Under the pieces are notes generated by a model. It was not told the origin of the DNA. It saw only the letters and a program-made list of their open reading frames with translations, and ran no database searches. A stretch of DNA of 37,475 bases from Streptomyces sp. H27-H1. GTDB lineage: Bacteria > Actinomycetota > Actinomycetes > Streptomycetales > Streptomycetaceae. The DNA lies in assembly GCF_026627445.1 (NCBI RefSeq), contig NZ_JAPNLJ010000064.1, forward strand, positions 1-37,475, given 5' to 3'. Positions 25,060 to 32,134 of this stretch are shown piece by piece. The translations under genes and the position numbers were made by a program. How positions within the stretch are numbered: position 1 is the stretch's first letter; every line of letters begins with the position of its first letter.

Positions 25060-26024
25060 GCACGGTCTCCTCGGTGGGTGAGCTTGAAGAAGATGAGCGA
25101 TACGACGCCCACGGCGGCCGCGAGCAGCACGGACTGGGCTGCCGCGTAGGGGTAGTTGCCCGCCGCGACCGCGCTCTGCGCCGACATCAGCGGGGTGAAG
25201 GTGGAGGAGATCGATCCGCCGGAGACCGGTTGGAGGACGGCCGGTTCGTTGAACAACTGGGCCGATCCGATGATCGAGAAGACCGTGGTGAGGACGAGCG
25301 CGCCGCGTACCGAGGGGATCTTGATGCTCCAGGCGATCCGCAGGGCGGAGGCCCCGTCCAAGCGGGCGGCTTCGAGCACCTCGGCGGGGATGGACTGCAG
25401 GGCCGCGTAGATGATGATCATGTTGTAGCCGGCCCAGCTCCACGTGACGATGTTGGCCACCGACAGCAGCACGAGGTCCTCGTCGAAGAACGGGATCGTG
25501 ACCGAGAGCGGTTCGAGCAGCCGGTTGAGCGGGCTGGACGTGGAGGAGTACATGAACGACCAGACGAGCGCGGCGCTCACGCCGGGAACCGCGTAGGGGA
25601 CGAAGCTCGTCAGGCGGAAGAAGCCGCGGCCCCGGGCCGACTTGGAATCGATGAGCAGCGCCAGTGCGAGGGCCAGCCCCAGCATGAGCGGCACCTGCAC
25701 GAGACCGAACAGGGCCACCCGGCCGAGCGAGGCCGTGAACGCGCCGTCCTGCACGGCGCGCGCGTAGTTGTCGAGCGGGGCGAAGACCTCCGTCGGGGCG
25801 GTCAGGCCCAGGCCCGAACGGCGGACGGTGAAGAAGCTGCTGTACGCCGCGTACAGGATCGGTGCGACGTACATGGCCGCGAACAGGACCACGAACGGGG
25901 CGCAGAAGAGCAACGGGCTCCGGTGGCGCGAGCGGGGTGCGCGGGCGCCGCGCGCACGGCCGGACGCGTCGGCGGTGGCCGGGCGCCGTCCGGTGGCGCG
26001 TACCGAAGGGGAGGCATGGGTCAC
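25056..26024 (-). CDS. Carbohydrate ABC transporter permease, MalF-type
   Basis: The first permease of the importer, about 322 residues. A basic cytoplasmic N-terminus (RARGARAPRSRHRS) precedes the first helix LLFCAPFVVLFAAMYVAPIL. Further helices follow, with an EAA loop PAEVLEAARLDGASALRIAW near residue 230. The UgpA/MalF family partners the MalG-type gene it overlaps by four bases. I prefer GTG 26024 because GAGGA lies about 8 bases upstream; GTG 26039 in the same frame has no ribosome site. It follows the binding-protein gene after about 115 bases containing a small hairpin, which may lower permease expression relative to the binding protein. Confidence 0.92.
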   Translation of the reverse strand: MTHASPSVRATGRRPATADASGRARGARAPRSRHRSPLLFCAPFVVLFAAMYVAPILYAAYSSFFTVRRSGLGLTAPTEVFAPLDNYARAVQDGAFTASLGRVALFGLVQVPLMLGLALALALLIDSKSARGRGFFRLTSFVPYAVPGVSAALVWSFMYSSTSSPLNRLLEPLSVTIPFFDEDLVLLSVANIVTWSWAGYNMIIIYAALQSIPAEVLEAARLDGASALRIAWSIKIPSVRGALVLTTVFSIIGSAQLFNEPAVLQPVSGGSISSTFTPLMSAQSAVAAGNYPYAAAQSVLLAAAVGVVSLIFFKLTHRGDRA

Positions 26025-26122
26025 GTACGGGTTCCTCACTGTGGTCCGCCCACGGGCCCGGCGGGGCCACCGAGGGGCGACGGCGTGCGCTTGCCGGTGC
26101 CATGGGTGGGGCCGAGGAGCAC

Positions 26123-26136
26123 CCCGCCCCGGCGGG
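26123..26136 (-). terminator. Intercistronic hairpin after the binding-protein gene
   Basis: CCCGCC, CC, GGCGGG lies just past the binding-protein stop (26141). It is short, with a tight loop. It could stabilise or partly terminate the mRNA, keeping the binding protein in excess over the permeases, a common arrangement in sugar ABC operons. Confidence 0.4.
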
Positions 26137-26140
26137 AGGG

Positions 26141-27436
26141 CTACGGGGCGACCGTCAGGCCCTGCTTGCGCATCTCGGTCTGGGTGGAATCCTGCGCGTG
26201 GCTCAGCGCCTCCGCGATGGTTCCCTTACCGGTCCACGCCTTGCCGAGCCCGTCGTTGAGGTCCGCGACCGTGGAGGTCATCAACGGGCCCCAGGTCCAT
26301 CCGGGATGGACGTCGGGTGCGGCCGCCGCGAACACGTCGTAGATCTGCTGTCCGCCGAAGTAGGGGTCGGCCTTCAGCTGCGGCAGCTTCAGCAGATCGT
26401 TCGCGGCGGGATAGAGGGAGGCCTTCTCGACCAGCGCGCCGAAGGCGTCCTTGTCGGTTCCCAGCCAGTGGGCGAACTCCCAGGCGGCCGCGGAGTTCTT
26501 GCACCCCTTGAGCACGGCCGTGGCCGATCCGCCGGCGTTGCCGACCTTCGTGTCGCCCTTCTCCCACTGCGGCATGGGAGCGACGGCCCACTGCCCCTCC
26601 CCCGCCTTGGCGCCGCCCTTGATGACTCCCGCCTGCCACACCGCCCCCACGACCGTGGCGATGTTCCCGTCGCCCAGCCCCGTATACCACGCCTGGTCGT
26701 ACATGGGGGCGCTGCTGATCAGGCCGTCGCCGGCGAGGCCCTGCCAGTAGTCCGCGACCTTCTTGTTGTCCGCGGAGGCCATGTCCACTTTCCAGGCGTC
26801 CTTGTCCGCGGCGAACCAGTCCGCCCCCGCCTGCCAGGCGAGGCCGGCGTAGTCGTAGTCCATGTAGGGCGAGGAGACGAAACGCTTCGGGTCGGAGGCG
26901 TGGATCTTCTCCGCCGCGGCCCGGTACTCGGCCCAGGTGGCCGGGGGCTGCAGACCGAGCGAGTCGAACAGCTTCTTGTTGTAGAAGAGGGCCATGGGAC
27001 CGGTGTCCACCGGCGCCCCGTAGACGGCACCGCCGAGGCTCACCGAGCCCCAAGCGGCCTTCTGGTACTCGGACCCGGCGGAACCGACGTGCTTCGACAC
27101 GTCCTGCAGGGCGCCCTGGGCGGCGAAGCTGGGCATCGTCTCGTACCCCACCTGCGCCAGACAGGGCGCGTTGCCCGCCTTCACGGCGTTCAGCATCTTC
27201 TGGTAGCCGCCCTTGGCCCCGGGCTGCACCGTCTGGTACGTGACCTCGATGTTCGGATGGGCGGCGTTGAACGAGGCGACCGCGTCCTCGTATCCCGGAG
27301 TCCATCCCCAGAATGTTATCGATGCCATTTCGGAGGCTGAGTCGGACCCGGTGCCCGCTTCGGAGCAGCCGGCGGCCGCGAGGGTGAGCGTGACGGCGCC
27401 CACCGCTCCAGCAATACGGGTGAAATTGTGCTTCAC
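26141..27436 (-). CDS. Extracellular solute-binding lipoprotein of a sugar ABC transporter
   Basis: A 431-residue family 1 solute-binding protein. The N-terminus KHNFTRIAGAVGAVTLTLA leads to the lipobox AAGC with Cys24 as the lipidated residue. The mature part begins MASITFWGWTPGYEDAVASF, the first strand of CUT1 sugar-binding proteins, and later has PVDTGPMALFYNKKLFDSLG and PATWAEYRAAAEKI, both typical. It should bind the operon's glycan outside the membrane and deliver it to the two permeases. GTG 27436 is preceded by AGGAGG four bases away. It is the first gene after the operon promoter. A second copy of the predicted LacI operator overlaps codons for MASITF, using the rare ATA isoleucine codon. 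Confidence 0.95.
   Translation of the reverse strand: MKHNFTRIAGAVGAVTLTLAAAGCSEAGTGSDSASEMASITFWGWTPGYEDAVASFNAAHPNIEVTYQTVQPGAKGGYQKMLNAVKAGNAPCLAQVGYETMPSFAAQGALQDVSKHVGSAGSEYQKAAWGSVSLGGAVYGAPVDTGPMALFYNKKLFDSLGLQPPATWAEYRAAAEKIHASDPKRFVSSPYMDYDYAGLAWQAGADWFAADKDAWKVDMASADNKKVADYWQGLAGDGLISSAPMYDQAWYTGLGDGNIATVVGAVWQAGVIKGGAKAGEGQWAVAPMPQWEKGDTKVGNAGGSATAVLKGCKNSAAAWEFAHWLGTDKDAFGALVEKASLYPAANDLLKLPQLKADPYFGGQQIYDVFAAAAPDVHPGWTWGPLMTSTVADLNDGLGKAWTGKGTIAEALSHAQDSTQTEMRKQGLTVAP
27311..27327 (-). promoter_or_regulatory. Predicted internal LacI operator (O2) in the binding-protein gene
   Basis: GAATGTTATCGATGCCA is identical to the promoter box at 27554-27570 and is centred on the ATCGAT palindrome typical of LacI-family operators. 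It lies about 110 bases inside the coding sequence and uses an ATA codon, rare in Streptomyces. The 243-bp offset is close to 23 helical turns, compatible with repression looping or a roadblock. Confidence 0.65.
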
Positions 27437-27542
27437 AGCTCCTCCTGAGTGCCACAACGGGGCAAACGGGCGCACCCCTGCGGGGCCGCATGGTTGACGG
27501 AGCAGCGTCGATGCCGCCCGGCCGTCGTGCTCGATGGCCGAA

Positions 27543-27571
27543 ACTATGGCAGAGAATGTTATCGATGCCAA
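27543..27571 (-). promoter_or_regulatory. Predicted promoter of the sugar-utilisation operon
   Basis: On the minus strand TTGGCA (27566-27571) and CATAGT (27543-27548) are separated by 17 bases, a plausible -35/-10 pair. Transcription would start near 27536, giving an untranslated leader of about 100 bases before GTG 27436. The LacI box overlaps the -35 and spacer. Confidence 0.6.
27554..27570 (-). promoter_or_regulatory. Predicted LacI operator (O1) at the operon promoter
   Basis: GAATGTTATCGATGCCA, an imperfect palindrome around ATCGAT, lies between the divergent regulator and the operon and overlaps the predicted -35 and spacer. Binding would block RNA polymerase. It also lies about 100 bases upstream of lacI, so autoregulation is possible. 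Confidence 0.75.
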
Positions 27572-27667
27572 TAGTCGTCACACGTGAGCGTTCCGGCCGG
27601 GGAAACAGCACGTGAACGACAATGTGGGGCGATATCATGGGTCCCTCGGACGGCAGGAGGGGATCCC

Positions 27668-28702
27668 ATGGACAAGCACGGTGACACCGACAGCGCGGCG
27701 CGCCCCCCGGGCATGGCGGACGTGGCCCGGGCCGCCGGAGTGTCCGCGCAGACCGTCTCCCGTGCGCTCGCCGGGCACCCCAACGTTCAGGAGAGGACCC
27801 GTGCGAAGGTCCTGGCGGCGGTCGAACAGCTCGGTTACCGCCGCAACAACGCCGCCCGCATGCTGTCGTCGGGCCGGAGCCGGGCCATCGGCGTCGTGAC
27901 CCTCCAGACGAGCTTCTACTCCCGGGCCGCCGTCACCTCCGGCATCGAGAGCGCCGCCCAAGCGGCCGGCTACGCCGTCAGCACCGCCACCACCACCTCG
28001 CTGGACACCTTCGCCATCGAGAGCGCCCTGTCCCGGCTCGCCGACCAGGACGTCGAGGGGATCATCCTGTCGGTGCCCCTCATCCACACCAGCAGCAGGA
28101 TCGAGCAGCTCACCCGATCCACCCCCACCGTCACCATCGACGGCTCGCGCACCGACGCGACCGAGGTCCTCGCCATCGACCAGACCCGGGCCGCCCGCAT
28201 CGCCACCCAACACCTGCTGGACCTCGGACACGGGACGGTGTGGCACATCGCGGGCCCCGCGGAGTGGCTGGAGGCGGCGAACCGCCGCGAGGGCTGGCAA
28301 TCCGCCCTCGAAGACGCGGGCCGCGCCGTCCCGCCACCACTGGAGGGAGACTGGTCACCCGCCTCGGGATACCGCAACGGCCTGGTACTCGCACGGATCC
28401 CGGACGTCACCGCCGTCTTCGTCGCGAGCGACGAGATGGCCTTCGGGGTGATCAGGGCCCTGCACGAGGCCGGGCGGCGCGTACCGGACGACATCTCGGT
28501 GGTCGGATTCGACGACATCGAGCTCGCCGAGTACTGCTCGCCCTCCCTCACCACCATCGCCCAGCCGTTCCGGCACATGGGCGCCCTGGCCGTGACCCAT
28601 CTCCTCCGCCAGATCGAGGCCCCGGGATCCTTGCCCGAGCCGCAGCCGGTCGAACCGCGCCTCGTCGTACGCTCCAGCACGGCGACCGCACCCGCGAGTT
28701 GA
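27668..28702 (+). CDS. LacI-family transcriptional regulator of the sugar operon
   Basis: A 344-residue repressor. The N-terminal LacI helix-turn-helix reads MADVARAAGVSAQTVSRALA, and the hinge NNAARMLSSGRSRAIGVVTL leads into a periplasmic-binding-protein-like effector domain (FVASDEMAFGVIRALHEAG, VVGFDDIELAEYCSPSLTT). ATG 27668 follows AGGAGG by 7 bases; an in-frame start at 27584 has no support. It is divergent from the solute-binding gene and probably binds the two identical ATCGAT-centred boxes, releasing them when a pathway sugar is present. The link is inferred from position and the operator type usual for LacI regulators. A strong hairpin follows. Confidence 0.93.
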   Translation: MDKHGDTDSAARPPGMADVARAAGVSAQTVSRALAGHPNVQERTRAKVLAAVEQLGYRRNNAARMLSSGRSRAIGVVTLQTSFYSRAAVTSGIESAAQAAGYAVSTATTTSLDTFAIESALSRLADQDVEGIILSVPLIHTSSRIEQLTRSTPTVTIDGSRTDATEVLAIDQTRAARIATQHLLDLGHGTVWHIAGPAEWLEAANRREGWQSALEDAGRAVPPPLEGDWSPASGYRNGLVLARIPDVTAVFVASDEMAFGVIRALHEAGRRVPDDISVVGFDDIELAEYCSPSLTTIAQPFRHMGALAVTHLLRQIEAPGSLPEPQPVEPRLVVRSSTATAPAS

Positions 28703-28739
28703 ACCCGGCTACTCGGCGACCGGGCAACTGGGCGACCGC

Positions 28740-28784
28740 GAAGCCGGTGCCGGCGGGGGAGTCGCCCCCCGGCAGGCCGGCTTC
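28740..28784 (+). terminator. Strong hairpin downstream of the LacI gene
   Basis: GAAGCCGG (28740-28747) pairs with CCGGCTTC (28777-28784), and inner CGGGGG/CCCCCG segments lengthen the stem. It lies about 38 bases after the stop, and is a good intrinsic terminator without a U-tract. Confidence 0.7.
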
Positions 28785-28796
28785 GTTCACGTGAAC
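28785..28796. repeat. Perfect 12-base palindrome GTTCACGTGAAC
   Basis: A perfect palindrome directly between the lacI terminator and the first IS3-like end. It may be a regulator site or a preferred insertion target. No gene start nearby supports a promoter role. Confidence 0.5.
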
Positions 28797-28865
28797 AGTG
28801 AAGCTTCCCCTTGATCGTGGACACCTGGAGACTGGGATCTGAGGTTCCAGAGGAAGTAGTGCCAG

Positions 28866-29063
28866 GTGGGAAGCAAGTACACGAAGCGGTACTCGGACGA
28901 GTACAAGCGGGACGCGATCGAGCTCGTGCGGTCGTCGGGCCGGACGGTGACCGAGGTCGCCCGGGAACTCGGGATCAGCTCGGAGTCCCTGCGGAGCTGG
29001 GTGAAGAAGGCCCGCGCAGCCCAGGACAACGGAGCGGGACCCCGGTGTCGTGCAGGCCGCTGA
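28866..29063 (+). pseudogene. IS3-family orfA N-terminal fragment
   Basis: GTG 28866 starts GSKYTKRYSDEYKRDAIELV, then SSGRTVTEVARELGISSESL and RSWVKKARAAQ. This is the DNA-binding helix-turn-helix of IS3-family OrfA. Normal OrfA continues with a leucine-zipper-like helix to about 100 residues; here homology stops near 29030 and the reading ends at 29063. A TGATCGTGGACACC stretch about 55 bases upstream may be the element's left end. OrfB is absent. Integrase-like sequence begins directly downstream, so the element was cut by a deletion or insertion. Confidence 0.8.
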
Positions 29064-29069
29064 TGATGG

Positions 29070-29431
29070 ACCTCGGCCGAGACCTTGAATCGAATGGAGG
29101 GGGACTACCTGTTCGCCAACATCGGGCGCACCAACATCTTGATGTATTCATTGGTGGACCGGCTCTGGCGGAATGCCAAGAAGGCCGCGGGTATCACCAG
29201 GCTGATTACTCCACACTGGCTGCGGCACTTCTTCGCTTCTGCTGGCCTGTCGAAAGGGGTGCCGATCACGGACATGGCCGAATGGTTGGGCCATCGTGAT
29301 CCCCGGATCACCCACCAGACCTACGCCCACATCATGCCCGGTGACTGCGGTCTTTGATGGACTCCGTCTTCACTCTCGAGACGGAACTGGGCCTGCCGTT
29401 GGAGTTTGAGGCGAGGGCTGACACTGCCTGA
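29070..29431 (+). pseudogene. Integrase C-terminal fragment related to the intact integrase
   Basis: The frame reads MEGDYLFANIGRTNILMYSL, then ITPHWLRHFFASAGLSKGVP and DMAEWLGHRDPRITHQTYAH, nearly the same as residues ~318-391 of the integrase at 2401-3684. It keeps His-x-x-Arg, the second His and the nucleophile Tyr but lacks the rest. After MPG a short deletion and frame change remove the block matching DAPQRLRA. The ending resumes in another frame as MDSVFTLETELGLPLEFEA, closing at TGA 29429-29431. It is the dead 3' end of a sister integrase, in the same orientation as the intact one. Confidence 0.88.
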
Positions 29432-29546
29432 TGTGTCCATGTAGCTACCGCGTACGAATTATGGCGCGCACCTGGTCGGCGAGATCATGACGCCGGCTCG
29501 GCGTATCTGAACAAACGCCGAGTGTCCGTAGGAGCTCGTAACACGA

Positions 29547-29870
29547 TCATGAGCGGGCCTTCTTGAGGCGTCTCCAGCAAATGAGGCTGCAGGCCAGGGA
29601 GACGAAGGCGTCGTGGAGTTCGGTGCGGCGTTCCCAGCGGAACTGGTGGAGCAAGGCGAAGGTCTGCTCGACGACGTAGCGGAGCTTGCCCATGTCCTTG
29701 ATGTTCGGGCAGCCCTTGCGGGAGATCACGGGCAGGATCCGGCGTTTGCGGAGCTCTTTGCGGTTCGGTGTCTTCACGGCCTTCGGTTCGGCTGGTGCGA
29801 CACTCACGCTGTGCTGCGTGGTGTACGCCAGCTTCCGCGTCTGATCCGGGCCACGGCCGGCCGGGGTCGC
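29547..29870 (-). pseudogene. IS5/IS4-like transposase C-terminal fragment
   Basis: The minus strand reads RILPVISRKGCPNIKDMGKL followed by RYVVEQTFALLHQFRWERRT and the end ELHDAFVSLACSLICWRRLK. This contains the YVVEQTFAxLHQFR block with the last catalytic Glu of IS5-type DDE transposases common in Streptomyces. The rest of the transposase is absent: the frame runs on into the neighbouring kinase gene as antisense noise. A few residues expected after HQFR are missing. It ends at TGA 29547 and abuts the kinase stop at 29879, so the element or a deletion lies directly at the end of the kinase operon. Confidence 0.82.
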
Positions 29871-29878
29871 GAGGGACG

Positions 29879-32044
29879 TCAATCGAGCGGTACGGCCGCG
29901 ATGCGGTCGACGGTATGGGGGTAGAGCCGGTTGCCGCGCTGGACGATCATCGTCGGGCCCTCGGGCATGTTCACGGCGCCCGCGGCGAGCGTCCACGCTG
30001 TCCGGCGAGCCGCGACGTCCACCGCGACGACCGCCTGACCGTCGCCGACGACCGCCGCGTAGAGCTCCCCGCGGAACGGCGCGGGAGGCGCCAGCATGGA
30101 TACGTACGCGCCCGGGTCGTGGGTCCACACCTTCTTCCCGGTCGACTCGTCGAAGGCCTGGAGCGCCCCGTCCGCGGCGTACACGGTGCCGTTCACGCAG
30201 ACGGGTGCGCTCAGCAGTTTCGTGCCCTCCGGCTCCAGCCTCCAGGCCACGGCGCCCGTCACCAGGTCCACCGCCGTGATCCGCTCCTCGAAGTCGAGGA
30301 CGTGGCGGTCCGAGACGACCGGAGGGTTGATGACTCCCGACTGGTCCGGCGACGTCGCCTCCTGGTCGGTGCGGACCCGGCAGGCCCACAACACGCGGCC
30401 GTCGCGGAGGTCCACGGCGAAGACGCGTGCGGGATCCGAGCAGATCAGCCGGCCGCCGGAGATGACCGACGACATCATGAGGGAGCCGAGCGAGTCCAGG
30501 ACGGCGCCCTCGATGCGCGTGCGCCAGCGCAGTTTCCGGGCGTTCAGCTCGTAGGAGAGCAGCCACGCCTGCTCCTCCTGTTGCCGGTCGTTGGATCTGA
30601 AGTACGCCCTGAGGTAGAGGCATTCGGCGTCCGCGGCCAGGAGCTGCGTGGTCTGGGTGAGGTCGCCCAGGACGGCCGGGTTGGCCGCGTCGGCGGCGAG
30701 GTGGCCGGTGCGCGGGTCCAGGTATCCCGCGCTCGCGTTGCCGTCGTCGTCGAAGACGAAGCCCACGAGGCGGTCTCCCACCACGGCCACGTCGACCTTG
30801 GCGGTCTGGGTCTCCCACAGGATCCGACCGTCGGCGGTCGAGATGCCGCGCAGGACGTCGCTCGTGTGGATCAGGACCTCGTCGGACGCGACGGCCGACG
30901 CGGCGGAGAACGGGGACGGGACCGACCACAGCGGGGCCGGAGGAGTGCCGGGCGGGCGGGAGGACCGGCTGGCGCCGGGCGCCGCGGTACGGTCAGCGGG
31001 GCCCGAACCGGTGCCCGAGCCGGGGAGGTTGCCCGTGGCCCAGAGAGCCGAGGCGCCGCCCGCGGCGGTGAGCGCGGCGGCCGCCGAGCCCGCGATCAGG
31101 GTGCGCCGGGAGAACGCGCGGCGCGGGGCGGGGGCGCGCAGCGGGGCAGTGGCGACGGTGGCGAGCTCCCCGATCCGGCGGGACAGATCGGCGAGGAGTG
31201 CCTGCGGCAGCAGCTCGGCGAACTCGTCGGGGTCGAACGGCCCCCACTTGCGGGCCAGTCGGCCGGGGGAGGGCCGGTCGCCCGGCTCTGGCGACAGGCA
31301 GGCGGTGAGCGTCTCGCGCAGCCCGTCCGGCAGACCCGTCAGGTCGGGGTCGGCGCCGTCCCGCAGCAGTTCGAGGGTGCTCTGCCGGCCGCGGGCGTCG
31401 TAGGGTCCGTGCCCGGCCGCGGCGAACAACAGGACCGCCGCGAGGGCGAACACGTCGCCTTCCGGGCCGGGTGGCCCCCCGCGCGCCTGCTCCGGTGACA
31501 TGTACGCCGGTGTGCCCGCGAGTCCCCCGGCCTGCGTGAGGCGGGGGCTGCCCGGGGCCTGGGCGAGTCCGAAGTCGATGAGGCGAGGGCCCTGCGCGGT
31601 GATCAGTACGTTCGACGGTTTGACGTCCCGGTGGACGAGACCGGCACGGTGCAGGGTGGCGAGGGCGGCGGCGAGTGCGGAGCCGAGACCGCGGACGACC
31701 GGTTCGGGCAGTGGCCCCCCGGCCGTCACCGCCTCGGTCAGCGAGGGCCCGATGAGGTACGCCGTGGCCAGCCAGGGCAACGCCGTGCCGGGGTCGGCGC
31801 CGAGGAAGGCCGCGGTGTGCTCCGCTCCCAGGGCGCGCGCGGCCTCGGCCTCCAGCGTCAGCCGCTGGCGGTAGCCGGGCTGGTCCCGCAGTTCGGACCG
31901 GACGGTCTTGACCGCGGCCAGGCGGCCACCGGCGGTGCGGGCCAGGAAGACGGTCCCCATGCCGCCGCCGCCCAGTCGGCCGAGGAGGGTGTACTCCCCG
32001 AGCCGGTCGGGATCGTCGGGCAGCAGGGGCAGGAGCGTGGACAT
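29879..32044 (-). CDS. Membrane-anchored Ser/Thr kinase with C-terminal PQQ-type beta-propeller
   Basis: A 721-residue eukaryotic-type kinase. The kinase domain (about 17-275) has GGGGMGTV (24-31), the ATP-site Lys46, catalytic HRDVKPSN (Asp140), DFG (157-159) and AYMSPEQ. A basic motif RRAFSRRTL precedes a single membrane segment IAGSAAAALTAAGGASALWA (about 325-345). The remainder has PQQ/WD-like repeats, for example RILWETQTAKVD, RVLWACRVRT and KKVWTHDPG, as in AfsK. It probably senses a ligand or envelope state through the propeller and phosphorylates cytoplasmic targets. AAGGAG lies upstream of ATG 32044. It is the third gene of a three-gene operon and stops just before a transposase remnant. 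Ligand and targets unknown. Confidence 0.92.
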   Translation of the reverse strand: MSTLLPLLPDDPDRLGEYTLLGRLGGGGMGTVFLARTAGGRLAAVKTVRSELRDQPGYRQRLTLEAEAARALGAEHTAAFLGADPGTALPWLATAYLIGPSLTEAVTAGGPLPEPVVRGLGSALAAALATLHRAGLVHRDVKPSNVLITAQGPRLIDFGLAQAPGSPRLTQAGGLAGTPAYMSPEQARGGPPGPEGDVFALAAVLLFAAAGHGPYDARGRQSTLELLRDGADPDLTGLPDGLRETLTACLSPEPGDRPSPGRLARKWGPFDPDEFAELLPQALLADLSRRIGELATVATAPLRAPAPRRAFSRRTLIAGSAAAALTAAGGASALWATGNLPGSGTGSGPADRTAAPGASRSSRPPGTPPAPLWSVPSPFSAASAVASDEVLIHTSDVLRGISTADGRILWETQTAKVDVAVVGDRLVGFVFDDDGNASAGYLDPRTGHLAADAANPAVLGDLTQTTQLLAADAECLYLRAYFRSNDRQQEEQAWLLSYELNARKLRWRTRIEGAVLDSLGSLMMSSVISGGRLICSDPARVFAVDLRDGRVLWACRVRTDQEATSPDQSGVINPPVVSDRHVLDFEERITAVDLVTGAVAWRLEPEGTKLLSAPVCVNGTVYAADGALQAFDESTGKKVWTHDPGAYVSMLAPPAPFRGELYAAVVGDGQAVVAVDVAARRTAWTLAAGAVNMPEGPTMIVQRGNRLYPHTVDRIAAVPLD

Positions 32045-32134
32045 GACCGGTGGACTCCTTCGGGGCGGCGGTCGTACGTGTGCGTGCGGTGCGTACCTGT
32101 GCGTGCGTCGGCGGGCGTGTGAGGGGGCGCCGGG

